Source: Branchiostoma floridae (lineage: Eukaryota; Chordata; Leptocardii; Amphioxiformes; Branchiostomatidae). Taken from it: a stretch of DNA of 64,000 bases. The translations under genes and the position numbers were made by a program. The stretch spans positions 21,309,807 through 21,373,806 of the forward strand of contig NC_049980.1 of assembly GCF_000003815.2 (NCBI RefSeq), in the 5' to 3' direction. Shown here piece by piece: positions 22,701-36,632 of the stretch. The notes below the pieces were generated by a model. It saw nothing but the letters and a program-made list of their open reading frames with translations. It searched no databases and had not been told where the DNA came from. Numbering within the stretch: position 1 is the stretch's first letter; every line of letters starts with the position of its first letter.

Positions 22701-24946
22701 AAACCGTGCTGTTATCTCTATAAATATGTTAAAGAGATCTCATTTGCATGAGAATGCCAACCTACAAGCATCAAGGTTGCATTCTTGCCCTAATCCGTCA
22801 TTCAGAGATACAGTATATAATGGCCCCATGGATCAAGGGAAATGTGATGAAACATTAGATGGTAAGAGATGCTCGTAATGGGCATTAATGATTAATGCAT
22901 GGCCAAACTGAGTCAGGGGGAAAGTTCTCATACAAAGCTACACATTGTGGAGACTCCATATTCTTTGTTTTTATTTAAAAAGTAACTAAAAGGCTTCACC
23001 AAATTATTAGTATTTGCAGCCAAATGATGTTGAATATGGTGTTGCAGTAAAAATCCAGGCTCAGAAGTTGTTGATTTTTCATGCAAGCCTTTAAGCAATT
23101 CTATGGAGTTAGTCTGGCTATTTTCACCCCAGAAATGTCTGTTAAGCTCTTGTTCAACAACAATACAGTATCCAAGTTTGCAAGAACCTTGATATCAAAT
23201 CCCAGAAATCCCTATATCAAATCCCAGTTTTGTGGAATTTTGCCTGAAAGGTCACTTGCATTGGTAGAAACCCTTAGAATAACATATTTTGAATGGCTGG
23301 TCTACTTTATATTGCTCCTTTTCTTAAAATAGCAATTCTTCATAATCTACCTCACTTTGTACAATGAGGGATGTAGAATCAAATACAATCCTTCATTGAC
23401 TGGTCATTCTCTATTTCCTACCTGTATTCTACAATAATTGCACAGGAAATGAGCTTAAAACTTTAAAATTCCAATTTCTGGGCCTAATATTTCTTTGGAT
23501 GCCGAGTTATGAGGTTAGCTGTTAAAAGACAAGAAACTGCCCAATTATACAAATACTGAAATTTACCGTTTTACAAATTGTGTCCCATTCCATGTTGAGT
23601 TTAGCCAACCCTCTTCGTTTAGCAGCCATCCTAACAAAAGAGCCCTACAGTATCCCTCTAAGTAAGTACCACCTGTTCTGTACATGCCCCTCGGGACCCT
23701 GATGCCCTATTTATGTCAGCACCCACTACCTACTTGAAGACTCCTAGAAGTAGAATGCAACACCCCAGTATTTAGATAAGCATCAATGGGATTGGCTCTT
23801 CTGTTTCTTGTGTAAAAAAATTAAGATATGTGTTAGGACAAAGCCCAGAATATGCCATACACCAATATACCATCCTGGCTTTAGTTGTGCAGCCCTTAAT
23901 GACACATGCTTATATGGGCTAGATCGCTCCCTGTAGGTTGGTCGGTATTGGAAAAGTTGATTAATGCACATGTCTGTTCTCCGTCTTTAATCAAATCATT
24001 TCTCCACTCCATCACCAGATGTGCAGACATCATGATGACCCCAAAATCAGCTCTAATTTCTGCAAGGGGCTGATGACTTGCCTCAGGTGTAGGATGAAAG
24101 CAGGGGTTACCTCTAATGCATAAGATTCTTATCTAGCACTTTTTAACCCCATGAAAAATTGATTCAAGCTAGCCAGGAGCACATAGATGGACAGCTAGTG
24201 TTGGATTAGACTGTTCTTTCATCAATGCTGATTTGAGAGGAAAATCTTCCCTGGTAGTTATCCTCAAGTTGCCAGTCATGCAATGTCAGACCATTCCACC
24301 TTGTGTAAAGGGAATAAAAGCCTACTTGCTCCAGATGAATCTTTGAATAGTCAAGTCATTTTAGGGGAGGCCATAAAAAGTATTTAAACTAAATCACATT
24401 CTTTACTGAGGTAACTAACATTGGTTTCAATTGTCCCAAACAATCCCCCCTCAAGGAAAACAAGTGGACTGACCCAAATCAATTCTGACATGCTCTTATT
24501 AGATTGGAGAGTGGCACTACAGGCACAACAGCACCAGCATCTGTTCAGCTTGTAGGTCTCCTATAAAGTGTGGAGATGCTTGACAAGTGGCCTTTCCGAA
24601 GAGATGTTTGTTAGACTCATGCAAAATGACTCTAAAGGGACTGCTGAGCCTGGATATTAGCTGTTTGTAAAATCTTCAGCAGCACTCTGAAGCACAAGTG
24701 CTCCAGAGAGTTACTACTATTGGACAGGAAAGTAAACTAGGTACTCAGCTAATGCACATCCACTACAAGGAGCAAAGGACAGTGCCATATGTGCATGTAT
24801 TACCCACCATGGAGGACAGCCCAGCCAGCGGCGCACAGCAGTGCCGCTCAGACAGAAACTCGGTGTAGATGTTGCGTTGTCGCTGTGGAAGTACAAGTCT
24901 ACTCGTAACAGGAGAGGGCTGCTGGAACAGACTGGTCACCACTCCA
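16718..24946 (-). CDS. CTC1: CST complex subunit CTC1 (N-terminal exons not found)
   Basis: CTC1 is the large OB-fold subunit of the CST complex (CTC1-STN1-TEN1), which binds telomeric ssDNA and recruits polymerase alpha-primase. Secure exons in transcript order: 21049-20873, 20609-19680, 19425-18655, 18355-18237, 17829-17667, 17480-17336, 16818-16718. They join in phase through to TAG 16720-16718. Matches to the vertebrate protein run in order: CWTYLVLQPEHF; LLVGQLTSSRLSGELQLQDK; LIRLDRYRLVVERF; VAVLFIGDAVQWYTVLHEGC; a zinc-ribbon CSSCGQIFSNGQCQNRPC; LVDDGTGTAHVHCR; and the end QYLTHVHPAVHLHCL. An upstream exon, 24946-24804 (LFQQPSPVTS ... NIYTEFLSERH), matches the residues expected before this block, but its donor phase does not join directly to 21049, so at least one exon between is missing. 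Roughly 400 N-terminal residues lie elsewhere. Confidence 0.9.
21050..24803. other. CTC1 intronic region, at least one exon undetected
   Basis: AT-rich. An open minus-strand stretch at 24736-24635 (reading SLEHLCFRVLLKILQ) may encode the CTC1 segment that follows the 24.8-kb exon, but no satisfactory donor was found. A second minus-strand frame, 21526-21323, is unassigned. A perfect inverted repeat, GCATTAAT/ATTAATGC, lies at 22882-22898. Confidence 0.45.
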
Positions 24947-26728
24947 CTGGAAGAGAATGAAATTGCCCAAGGTAAGTATACTCTGGTGTGTACAGTCTTC
25001 ACTTGCATATGTGAGGCTTTTTTTATTGTTGCCTTTAACGGCTGCTGATAAAGACGTGCCGTTCAGTTTACATTAACTTCAAAGCTGTAAATCAAACTGC
25101 ATGATAACATAAGTGAATTATCAGAGCAACTACATGTAGATATTGTTAATGAAGCATCTAGTGTGTAAAATTTTGTACAATAGACATTCTTAGCTATTTT
25201 CCAATACATGTGTACATTGTTTTATTTTTACGAGGGAAAAACTTAAATAGACACGGAATTGAGAGTCCCAACTATTCTTTTATGCAATTATGATAAATAT
25301 AAACAGCACAGTCTACCCAGCTTTGCATGAAACCAACTTTCTAAGGTATTGCGGATATCGATAGATACAAAGTTATTGATGTGGTATACGTGTAGATGTA
25401 TGAACTGGCATGCTTTCAAACCTTGTATCTGATTCTGAGAGTAAGTGCCTCAGATATTTTGAAGTTTCACTTTATGCACACTGTCCCTTAGGACAAGATG
25501 TGCGCTGCGGGTTTAGACCTCTGTTCCTCTCCTCATACATCACTGAGCCTTTCATTAAGAAGCATGAAAGATCTCATTTACTGTTGAAGAGTATCCATAA
25601 CCACAAGTCCCAATGGCTTCATTCCTCAAAGCTTCTCAAAGTCATTCATCATTCGGGAAAAAGTTTCCGTCAGAGTGCCAGATAATCCTGATGCATCGTG
25701 CTGAATATCAGTTGTCTTGATTCTGACCATGACCCATACAACAATGACATTGCCCTATCCTCTTGTCTGTCTGTTCACCGACATTCACACTGACAAGGCT
25801 ACTTGCATTCCATCCATGCATAGATAGAACTGTAGTGTCAAACTTTGCCCACACTGGCAGAGCAAGGTTAGAACACGACTGATATGTTAAGTGATGACTT
25901 CTGGCTCCCAACTGTGATTAATGGCCATGCATGATGAATGAACTTGTTTAATGTTTAATTAGCATTGACATTGAGAAACTTGATCAGTATGTAATGGCAC
26001 ATGACATTCATCCCATCATCACTCCCTGGAACCCCAAGTTTATATATATATTATATATTGCATCACAACATTAACAGGTCTGACCTGCATGGCAAGTACT
26101 AAATCTTTTATGACAATTTTATACTCCACTATTATTGGTCTGTGAAACCTAACAGGGGCACCAGCATAAGTTTATACCACACTATTATCACTCTAAAAAT
26201 TGACCCGTTGTAAAATGTCATACCCATTATTTCAGAATCCATGTTAAAGGCCTATCCACCACCTTTGAAGGGCAAATACTAAGTTATCAATCACTACCTG
26301 CCCAACAGTGCTTATAAGTCATCCGTTTCATCCTAGATTGGTGACAACAACAGTTAACATGTACCTTTACAATACTGCTACTAACCATGATAGCGCCAAG
26401 TTTAAAAAAAAAAAATTTAAAAAGAGGACTACTAATACATCATCAGTTATGTACACATCAAATATTTGGATATTCAAGACATTCTAAAGATTTTTCAAAT
26501 ATTGTGCAATGATTAGGACAAAAGTTAACGGTCCCTTGCCATCACAGGTGATAGCCTTTGGGAAGAACATACCATCACCACAAATGAAACTGAAAATCTC
26601 AACACTATACGTCCCATGACTTTTATATCCTCAGACTTTTGTGTATTTTTGGGACACTCACAACAGAGAAAGAAAAAACAGCTATTGTATAAAGGTAATA
26701 GTAATGGCAAGATGAGTCTCTTGAAGTT

Positions 26729-26890
26729 TTTCTTTGAGGGTATGTATCAGATTATATATTCTTTGAGGGTATATATTAGTATATATTCTTTGAGGATATA
26801 TATTAAATCATATATACCCTTGTATATATATATAGATACATTTTGTATCATTGGACAATATATGTATAGTTTTCTTTGAGGATAAATATA
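26729..26890. repeat. AT-rich minisatellite (TATATATTCTTTGAGG unit)
   Basis: Three to four degenerate copies of a ~30-bp unit built on TATATATTCTTTGAGGGTATATATTA. TTTGAGG recurs near 26733, 26762, 26790 and 26875, with long TA runs. Confidence 0.6.
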
Positions 26891-27547
26891 TATTTTATAT
26901 ATGTTTATACATATATTGTGCAAGAATGTAAAATATGTACATTAGGATTTTACAACGATGATGTACACAATGTATAAGGTCAAGGAAACTTTGCATCTAT
27001 TAGCAGCATGCCACATTTTACCCTGAATGCTGCCATTCTAAATTGTTCCTCCCCTTGGTGCTGAAACATCTGTGGTAACTGCTAATTGGCTTCCAACCGT
27101 TACAACCAAGAAAATAACAGGCAACACTTCAGTTTAGCACAGCAGGAAAAGGCTCATTTCAAAGTAACGGATAGAAATAATAGTTGACATGTTGATGCTC
27201 TTATTGACAGGTAATTGGGAAATATTTTCTCCCAGATCATTCTACCAAAGTATATATTACCTATCTAGGAAATGTGTGAAGATACTTGCAATGTGTGTTT
27301 CAAGTTTCATTCTATCTTTAAAAAAAGACAAAATAATATTCTCTACATTTTGAATGGTCTTTGATCTAAGTTAGGCTTAATGCTTACCCTTCTTAAGTAC
27401 TGAACTTGCCTTTTGTTGTAGAATGAATATTTTACGTATATGGCTTATCTTATGTTTGAGCCACTAACAACTATGATAAGACTACTAGACAATGTTATCA
27501 TAGACAAAAACATGTAGAGCAATACAGGAGGACAGGCACAACTATAT

Positions 27548-27690
27548 AATCAAATACGGTAACAATCATAGGCAGTGTGAATCGTACTACATGTTGTATG
27601 TAATTAAACATGGTAACAATCATAGGCAGTGTGACTTGTACTATGTAATTAAATATGGCAACAATCATAGGCTGTGTGAATTGTACTTTT
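27548..27690. repeat. Minisatellite, three copies of a ~50-bp unit
   Basis: Each copy contains AAT(C/T)AAA(T/C)A followed by GG(T/C)AACAATCATAGGC and GTGTGA(A/C)T(C/T)GTACT. Copies start near 27550, 27602 and 27648. Confidence 0.75.
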
Positions 27691-30600
27691 GATTACCATC
27701 CATCCCTCTGGGCCTTTAGAGGACATTATTTTTATGTGGCAGTATTGTAGCCCATAATCAATATTGTGTGTACCTTCCACCCAGAAATTAAAAACATGAC
27801 ATCAACATTTCCATCTCTCTTCTTGTGAAAGACTACTTGAAAATCACCCCTGAGCAAAAATGCACCTTTCCAACATTCTGCTAGAGCAGAAATGGGCTGT
27901 TTTCCAATTACTCTATGCAAACACTGATGCAAACTGTTCCAAGTCAAAACAAACTATTCTGAAATAGCCTCCTCTCCCATGCAAAAGCTACCCCTATACC
28001 AAATATCTATTCATTGGGTTCTTTTATCACTTGGCTTACTGTGCCACTAAAAATCATTAAACTTTGTGGATAAATGAAAAAGGATGCAAGCACACATGAA
28101 AACTGACTGAGATAATTTGCTGGCAAACATGCTCTCAGGATCATGTTATCAAAGTCATAAATATAAATGATCATTTACAATTCTTATGTGAACTTCGTAA
28201 ATCAGCAGTGGATGGAAAGATCTGTACACCAGCATGTGTTAGACATTATGGGAGGTTTCATTCCAAAGCAGAGCCATCCTGCCTGGTTCACTTGCAGTTC
28301 AAATTCTTGCCCGTGGGCAAATTGCAAGTACGTGTAACAGGAAAAACACAATAAATGAAGACAATAAAACAAAGGAATAACAGATGGTCTATAAAGTTGT
28401 TGACTCTAATATTCATGTTACATGTTTGTGATACCCGTCAAAGCATAACAAATGCAAAAAGGGGCTTTAAAAGCAGAAAACAGTTGACATCATCGTTTCT
28501 TTTTTTTTCAAAGTAGAGAAAATGACAAAAACATTGTGACTGCTCTAATATAGTAAAATACGATGAAAGTTCAAGGTATTTTGAGGGCAAGTAGTCAACT
28601 CCAACCAAATCTGCTTATCAGATAACACACTTGGTCTGGCCAAGGAATTGAGATGGAAATGACCTTAACATTCCAGGTAATGGCTGTACGACCGTTAATG
28701 GGCCATTAAAGGTGATGGTAATATGTCTCTGGAATCTTTTAAACCAGACAGTCAAGCATTTATCAATTGCCTGTGCCTACTGTATTTGCATGTGTCATTG
28801 GCTCACTCTGATAATAGTCCATGTATCTGTAAATGTCTCCTTTCAAATTTGGTCCTCTGGTGATAATATACAATGTATAACATACTACATAATATGTTTA
28901 TAATATTTACATATAATGTATCTTTAATAGTTTGTACATAAATGGGAGACAAAAGGTTTAAAACTACAATACAAAAAAGGCTATGGATCAATCCAGAAAC
29001 AGTTATTCCTTGCACACGTGTACACAAGGAACAGTTGCTATGCTGTGTATTGTAATATCTACTATATATTAAACATAATTTACATTTGAGTAACCTTTGC
29101 ATACAATCCTTATGAGCTTGTGACTTGTTCAACCGTTTTTCCGTGTTCTTGTATAGAGTTGTTCTGCCAAGTCATTCTAGTGACACTGAAGAAGAATGAT
29201 GAATCATTGAATGTCACTAAAAATGACTGGAAGTTAATTTCCATTTTACATCAAGTTCTAGAGATTAAATTGCCTTTACTTTAAATATTGTTTACCTGGA
29301 TGTCTAACCTTCATAAACGTAATTGCTTTCTTCCTTCTCTCATTTCCTTTGTGAATGCATCAATGCACTAGTCACTGAGTGAAGAAATCCATTGAGTGAA
29401 GTAAGACAATTAAGACAAATACGCACATTTAAGAAGTTTATTTCCTTATTACCACGCTGGCATCCTCCTCCTATCCTTATCTATTCCTCTCCTCTAGTCA
29501 TCAATTTTAACTTGGGTCTGATTTTCTGAAGGTTCAAGGAGATAAGCAGCATTGATGAGTCAAATCATTCTATACAGTGTAAACGGTGTTACCTGCAACT
29601 ATTTTGCATTGGATGCAAAAACTCTATTACCCAGGCATCCCTGCAGGGTAGCCATTCTTAACCAAGAAGTCTCCATAACTCACAAAATGAGTATATTAAA
29701 GTACACATGTGATATGCTGCCCTCAGAAGCCAATTCACCCACCCTAATGGTGTGCTGTTCACAGGTGATAAGGAAGATGAGGTGGCGCAGAATGCAATTT
29801 GACTGTTTTCCGGAGGTAGAACAAATAGAATTTTGAAAGGAAAACTGAAAGTCATTTATCTTCCTACAGCAAAATTGTAAGTTAGGAGGACTAGATAAAA
29901 GTTGCCTATACAAAACCATGACAGTAAGATCACTGACGTCAGAAACTTTGGTACTACTAGATTTTAATAAAGATATCCTGTATGATTGCAGATCGATGGG
30001 GACATATGCGCAATATGATTTGTTTGTTCAGCTTTATTCCTAACGGAAAACTGATCTGTAAAGTCACCTGACTACAGACTGAGTTAATATAGTGAACCTG
30101 ACAAAATGCTTTCTGTGGCATGACATGCCAAAATGATGTGCCAAAATTACATGCCAAAATGCAGTCACATGGAAAAAGTTTTGACAATTACTGCACAATA
30201 CAGATTCTTATATTTTTGCACATAAATTGGCATCACAACGATGTCCAAATTGTTTTGTTTTATGAGCACCTACTACCAGAACTAATTAAACAATAAGAAG
30301 AGCATTATCTTCCAATATATAACACAACTGCACTCTATTGATTTCCATTCCTTACTGTCATGACATAAACCTTATACTCATAAACAGCCATCTCTCCTGA
30401 TGAAGTAATTCTGTTCCATGCACACATCTAAATATAACCTCCACATTTTAGAATACAAAAATGTTGAAACATTTTGTTGACAGGGAAGCTACAAGATGTG
30501 CTACAACATGTTTATGCAGTGACATGATGAATGAAGCCTTCATTAATGGCAGAGGATGACAGATACCATTCTTATCATGCAGGAACACTTGTGATATGTG

Positions 30601-33600
30601 TTGTGTTAAATGTCCCTGGTCTATGCAATACACCCTGGGAAGTTGTGATGAATTAGTCTACTTCATCTCAACCAGTCCACAAGTGTTACTCAGAGTATCA
30701 ATCATAAACACCAGTTACAGGAGGAAGGATCATAAAAAGCTTGTTATCAAACATCCACCGGCTCATTTAAGTTTCCTACCTCCTCATTTACCTTTATCTT
30801 ACTCAAGCAGCTTAGCAGCTTCCCAAGAGACATAAGGTTGATGTTTTTCAGTCTTTTCTTGAGGTCCAACTGAGATAATAGTCAGCAGAACCATGCATTA
30901 ATTTCCTACACCCACTTAAGGTAGTCGTAAATGGGATCTCTGCTTGTTGCTCTGAAACTTTTAAATGTGTAACAGTGCTGCATGGCATCTAAAGGGTACG
31001 AGTTGAAGGTAACAGGTTCTTGCCGAAGGTGAAATAATCATGAGAAGCTTGAACCAAACAGCCAAATGTAATCCATGTATGAGACAATGCTGACATAAAC
31101 TAAAGCTATCTCATGCCTAGCAAACAGAGGACTAGTTTAAGTTTAACCATTTCCTTAGACTTAAACCTAAACCATCTTTGCAAATTTAAAAGCAGCATTG
31201 TCCTAATACTCCCTTCACATCAGAGGCGGTGTGAGCCGGTGTGCCAACTGAATGAAAATACTTTGTATATTTCTGGGTATTTGTAGACTAGACAGTGTAT
31301 TCTAGAAATTCTCACTGCATTCCAGATATTTGTCCCTATCATTGTAGCCGACCAAAATGTTTTTGTCATGCTCAAAACCTTTGAGGAGAATTTGAATTGG
31401 AGAAATATCGAACAGCATTCATGATCAAAGTGTACTCTAACTGCAGTATGACCACATTCTATGGCATTCCAACATTATATCTCATTCGAAGGAGAACCTA
31501 AATGGCAAGCCACTTCACATTTCAGCCAGAATGTGGCAACAAGAATGTGCACTAATGTCTGAAATGTAGGGAGATTTCACAATGAATACCCAGGAATTTT
31601 AATTCAGACAGCATTTTGGCCCATTCTGCCTAGTGTGAAGGGGGTTTAAGGTCCATTTGGAAATCCCACTCGAACGTGGCATTAATTTTTGAAATTATTC
31701 ATTAGGGGCGGTTCTGCTTGATTCCTGCTGATTTGGTTTAAGTATGAAGGGGCCTTAAATTCCAAGACAAACCCATACTACAAACTTGCAACTTTGTTCA
31801 TACGTTTGTATGTTCAGTAGAAACCACAACATGGTTAATTTAGAATAATATGCAGGCAGAAATGGAAACATACTCATTAGAAACAAACAAACATAAAACA
31901 AATTGGACGGAATGTCTAACATCTTGAAATAAATCACCAGGGATGAGTAAGATAAGAAAGCAAGGCTAATGTCACCTGCTTTTTCAAAGTATCAGCATCT
32001 GTACCATTCAGTGAAATGAAATTCAAGGGCTGCTAAGCTATAGGTCTGGGATAAGAAAGGATCATTCTCAAGATGTTAATGATGATTGCTTTTTTGCTTT
32101 TGTATGTATGTCTTGACAAGTGCACATCAGCCAAAGTGTCTAAAATTGTACTTGAATGTCTGCTGATCTTAGTAGAAGTAATATTCACTCGCCTTTTTGC
32201 CTTCCTCTTACATTTAAGGGGATGTGTTGGTGCAACCTGTTGCTATGACCTTTTAAACAGAACAGACTCGGGACAACAAGCTTGCCAGCATGTCTTTCCC
32301 CAAAGTGCCATGTTCAATCTGGAACAACTGTCTAATGTTTCCTTCCATGTCTGAAAATGCAACCTTTGCATCTGAAAAGCCTTCAGCCATACAGTATTCT
32401 GGTCTCAACTGAGTTGCTCCCCTCTATAGGAGTCTTTTTTTGTCTTTGATTCACAAGATAAGAAGATGTGCTAACGGTCATTGTGAGAAAAAAAGTTCAG
32501 TTTAGAGCTTAGTTCAGTATAGTCCACAAAGTAAGGAGTCATAACTGTAAGTCAAGGATATGAAAAGGTTTTGTCATCCTAGGTCATGGTTTTTTGGCTC
32601 CTACCAATGGGAATCATTCATCATCAGAAAACCAATTGGAAAGCTATATTTAGGTGGCTGTTATGTTTACTGGAATGAAGGGCATTGCGTAGAAAGATAA
32701 CGGTGACATAAAAACCTGAGAAATGTTTGTCTTCGGCTTAAATGTAACCCCCATGACGTCTTCCAGGGCTATATTACAGGACTATATGCCTGAATGTTTA
32801 ATTCTAAAATAAACTGTTCCTCGTGCTTAAAAGATTTGTGTAAGAGATGTTCACTGCTGGAAAAATGGGTACCATATCTCAGCATGCTAACACTGAAGAC
32901 ATGACTGTTCTTCAGTGGTATCAAGGGGGATGTTTTCACACAATTTGATTTTTCTGGGCATCATAATGGAACAGGGGGTCAAATTAAAAATAAAAAAACT
33001 TTTGTAGAATTTTGACAAATTCCAACATTTGATCTCTACCCGATTCTCATATCTACAAAATATGCAAATATCATGATTACTTAATTTAAATCATCTACCA
33101 TAAATATGCTTTAGAATTTTCACATTAATGATGCAAATAAGCCTTCATTTGCAGAATTTGTAGATGTGGACATCTTTTATTCAACATACAAGGTATGTGT
33201 TAGAAGTCATGTATCACGTAACACATAGCCATTAAAGCATTTCCTCCTTAATTATGTAAATTGTGTCCTTATATATAATGTCTAATAATGTTTACTTACC
33301 TGCTTTTCACAATCATAAGCATGCAAGTTCCATAAAGTTCCAAAATTATCCTTATTATGTAAAAAACAATCATCATGTAGCTCATTCCAAGAAGATTTCT
33401 TCATTATGGATTTCAAAAAATTTATCTCTTCAAGGGATTCACATACATATAAATTCCATGCCAAACACACAGTTTTACAGATGGGTTGAGTTTACAACAC
33501 CAGTTCAAGTAAGGGAAAATGCTTGTTTCCAGACAAAACGGCACCAGAACTCAATTTATAGTTCCCAACTACATATTGGGCATGAAAGATGTAAAAGAGA

Positions 33601-36375
33601 ATATTTAAACCTTCAGCATTTATAGGTGCCTGAGTAAAAGCTCCTAATGTGAGTCTGGACTGCACAAAACCATTAATGTTGTATTGGACTTGCAAAAATA
33701 TTGGTTCTTTCATAGGGTAATAAATGCATCCCTGTATCCTTGTTAGCACTGTGAATTATGATGAAATGATTTTCCTTGCTTAGTTTAATAATAGTAACTT
33801 GACCAGTCTAGGAAATTAGACACTTGCAATGCAGAAGGAAAATAGATTGTAAAAGGCCTGAAGTGCGCATGATCCATTGCAAAAATCAAGGACCAGAAAG
33901 CCAGGATCTGGCTGAGTACAGATACATAAATATTGCAATACCCCCCACATTGTGGATCAATACCTGAGAATTTCAGAACAGACTGCAAGTAAAAACAAAT
34001 CTACTTTTTAGTAATACAAATGTTTGAAACATGAGTGGAGTTAAAATTGAAATATCAAGTTATATTGTCCGTTGCTGAAGACTATATTCTAACTTCCAAT
34101 TACTGTTTGCAGTTGCATGATATATTCCCTGCCTTCATTTTTCACAGACAAAAAAAATTTCAAGAAGTTGAGGTAACGAGAACCAAATTAGTACTGCTTT
34201 GACAGAAGAAAAAATTATCCAAGTTGACAAAATGATGACTAGCGAGTGCCATTATAGTGATGTCTACACATTTATGCTTGATCTCAGTGTTTCTAGTACT
34301 TCCTTCTCTGTTGACCAGACTCTGAAATGTGTATCTATACATGATGAATGCAAAGAAAGTTAAGATTACAAGAAAGATATATCATGAATGGATTTCTCCA
34401 TGGCAACACTTATCAGAACTAATGCTAATGGACAACAAGAAGATAGGAAAGCCTATAGGCTACAAGAACAAGACTTCTGGACAACATTTGTATGCTATTG
34501 TCATCATTTGCTGATCTGTTGGCCTGAAGATTCATTTTAATTGGGCTGGAAATGATACTTAGTGGTACCCAATATCCTATCATAACACCCATCTTACCAT
34601 TTCTTACTGAATTCACCACTTCTTGGTGATTTCGATCCTCAGCAGTGAACATGAAAGATACTGTTTTATAATGTTTGACTCCAAACTATGTAGGGAGGCT
34701 GTTTGCAGATCATTTGTCATGTTAATGGTACCCAATGGCAACATTTATGTGGTGGAAAATAGAAATGAGAAATATAATGACATTTATGGAAAAAGGATGG
34801 GTTGCCTTCAGGGCCTAATGTGGATCAAATGATTATTTCTGACATGGTTGAAGAGTGCGGTGACCAAAAGTTGCCCTATTGCTAATGAAGCATCTATTTA
34901 ATTTCTACCAAACATTTAATATAACTTCATATGCATTCAATACTTCCTACATGTGTTGTAGGCCTTTCATGGGTGTACTCTAATTTTTTAACCTTCATCA
35001 AGAAGTAAAAAAAAATTCTGTCCATATCTTTTTTTCAGTCATTAACCATCCCAAATAACGTCTGCTTGAGTGTACAGCAGCTGTAACTTAGGAAGCTATC
35101 AAAAATAAATATCATGTAGTTTTCACATCTATGAGGTTCATGTGTTTGGCTACATTTCAAGATGCACTAAAGGCTGAAGCTGATATAAATTTCCATGAAT
35201 GGATATTTCCCTCCTACCAAGTACCTTTACAGAGCCTCTCGCCTCTTAATGAATTTAGTAACTATAGAATTTAACTGGAACATGGATCGGAGAATCTTTA
35301 CCAGATTTCTACAGTTGCATTAATATGCCTAAAGGTTCTTCAGGAAAATGAAAACTGCACATGCATGGTCAAGACTGTTGCTCCAGAGTGATGGAATGTG
35401 AAATATATAATAGGGACCGTTTGAAAATCTAAGTGAGTGTTGACATATTCCTTCTGGAATAGTTGACTTCTTCAACCTCAGACGGTAAGCTACTGGGGAA
35501 AAGGCTGTATGTGTACTTGACAAGTGCCAGCCTGGGGACAGCAATATAGAATGGAAATCAAGGGAAAGGGCAGATGGCAATTGTAATTGAGCTGCATGGT
35601 TGGATACAGTGGAGTGTCCCCACACAGATGGTGCCTTCAACATCCATTAGTTACATAGTGATGGATACCCCTAAGTGTGTCAGGATCAATGGGTCTACCT
35701 TTCTTTTCTCAAGTCAAGATTACATAATTGATTGTCGACTACATCCCCAGTCTGCCCGAGTGATCTCTTGCATGTGTTAGCAAAAGTTGCCAGTGACATT
35801 TAGTCCTTTGTGAGTGATGTCACTGCTGACACCTCGGGCCAACTTGTCTCTGTAATGGACTGTCAATAACTGTCAACTTCACGGTTAAGTTGCTCCGTAT
35901 ATAGTTGCCACCTGCCTCCTGCACCATTTATCAAATGTGCACGGGCATGCTCTGGTCTTATGCCAGTTTCCCCTTAGGCTAACAAACACCACTAATGACA
36001 TTTTGTACATGTACAAGCCTAAACAGGGACTAAATGAAAAGGTACAAACTATGAATTCATTGACATTGTTCACATCTTTCCCTCCTTGTCGTATTGACCA
36101 GCAAAAATATTGAAGCTTTGACTTATTGAAGCATCCCAGACATTCTTTGAATGACTTCAATGTCGATACAGCTAATTGAAAGTGTCCAATGTACATGTAG
36201 TTACAAAAATTTCATATAACACATTATAGACAGATCTGTTCCACCAATAGCCAAATTTAAGCGCCTGGTCAAATAATTTTAGCATTTCCATTATATTTTG
36301 ATTTTGAAATAGTTCAAGAACAGTCTATGGTCCCATGTCTGTCATGAAGAGGCTGCCACACAGGTCCACTCATGC

Positions 36376-36480
36376 CAGGGCTTGAAATACTGGGTGCATG
36401 ACATTGTGATTGTGCACCAAAATTAGAGTTGTACACCCAATTTTTTTCTGTTGGTGCACTGGTGCATCCAAATATATTTA
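36376..36480. mobile_element. Left end of a hAT-like element (CAGGGCTTGAAATAC)
   Basis: CAGGGCTTGAAATAC differs by one base from the terminus of the 14298-15044 element. It is followed by repeated GTGCACC/GGTGCAC motifs in both orientations, mirroring that element's subterminal arrangement. No matching right end was seen, so it is probably truncated. Confidence 0.45.
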
Positions 36481-36512
36481 TAGGTTTAAGTATGTAAAGA
36501 TATCAAAGTATT

Positions 36513-36632
36513 AAAAGCATACACCATATTCTGGCATCTATTAAGAGTTAGAGTTAGAATGATAATAAAATGTAAAAGCATACACCATATTCTGGCATCT
36601 AAGATTTAGAGTAAGAATGATAATAAAATGTC
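36513..36632. repeat. 61-bp tandem duplication
   Basis: Two adjacent copies starting AAAAGCATACACCATATTCT and ending GATAATAAAATGT, period 61, with a few substitutions in the middle. Confidence 0.85.

Noticed and set aside
27732-27947. Minus-strand 71-codon frame ending ISGWK before GTACAC as an exon
   Set aside because: A single weak donor, no acceptor and no similarity.
33263-33625. 120-codon plus-strand frame
   Set aside because: The composition is unlike a folded protein (many N, H, Y and S from AT-rich codons). Overlapping frames on the other strand are equally open.
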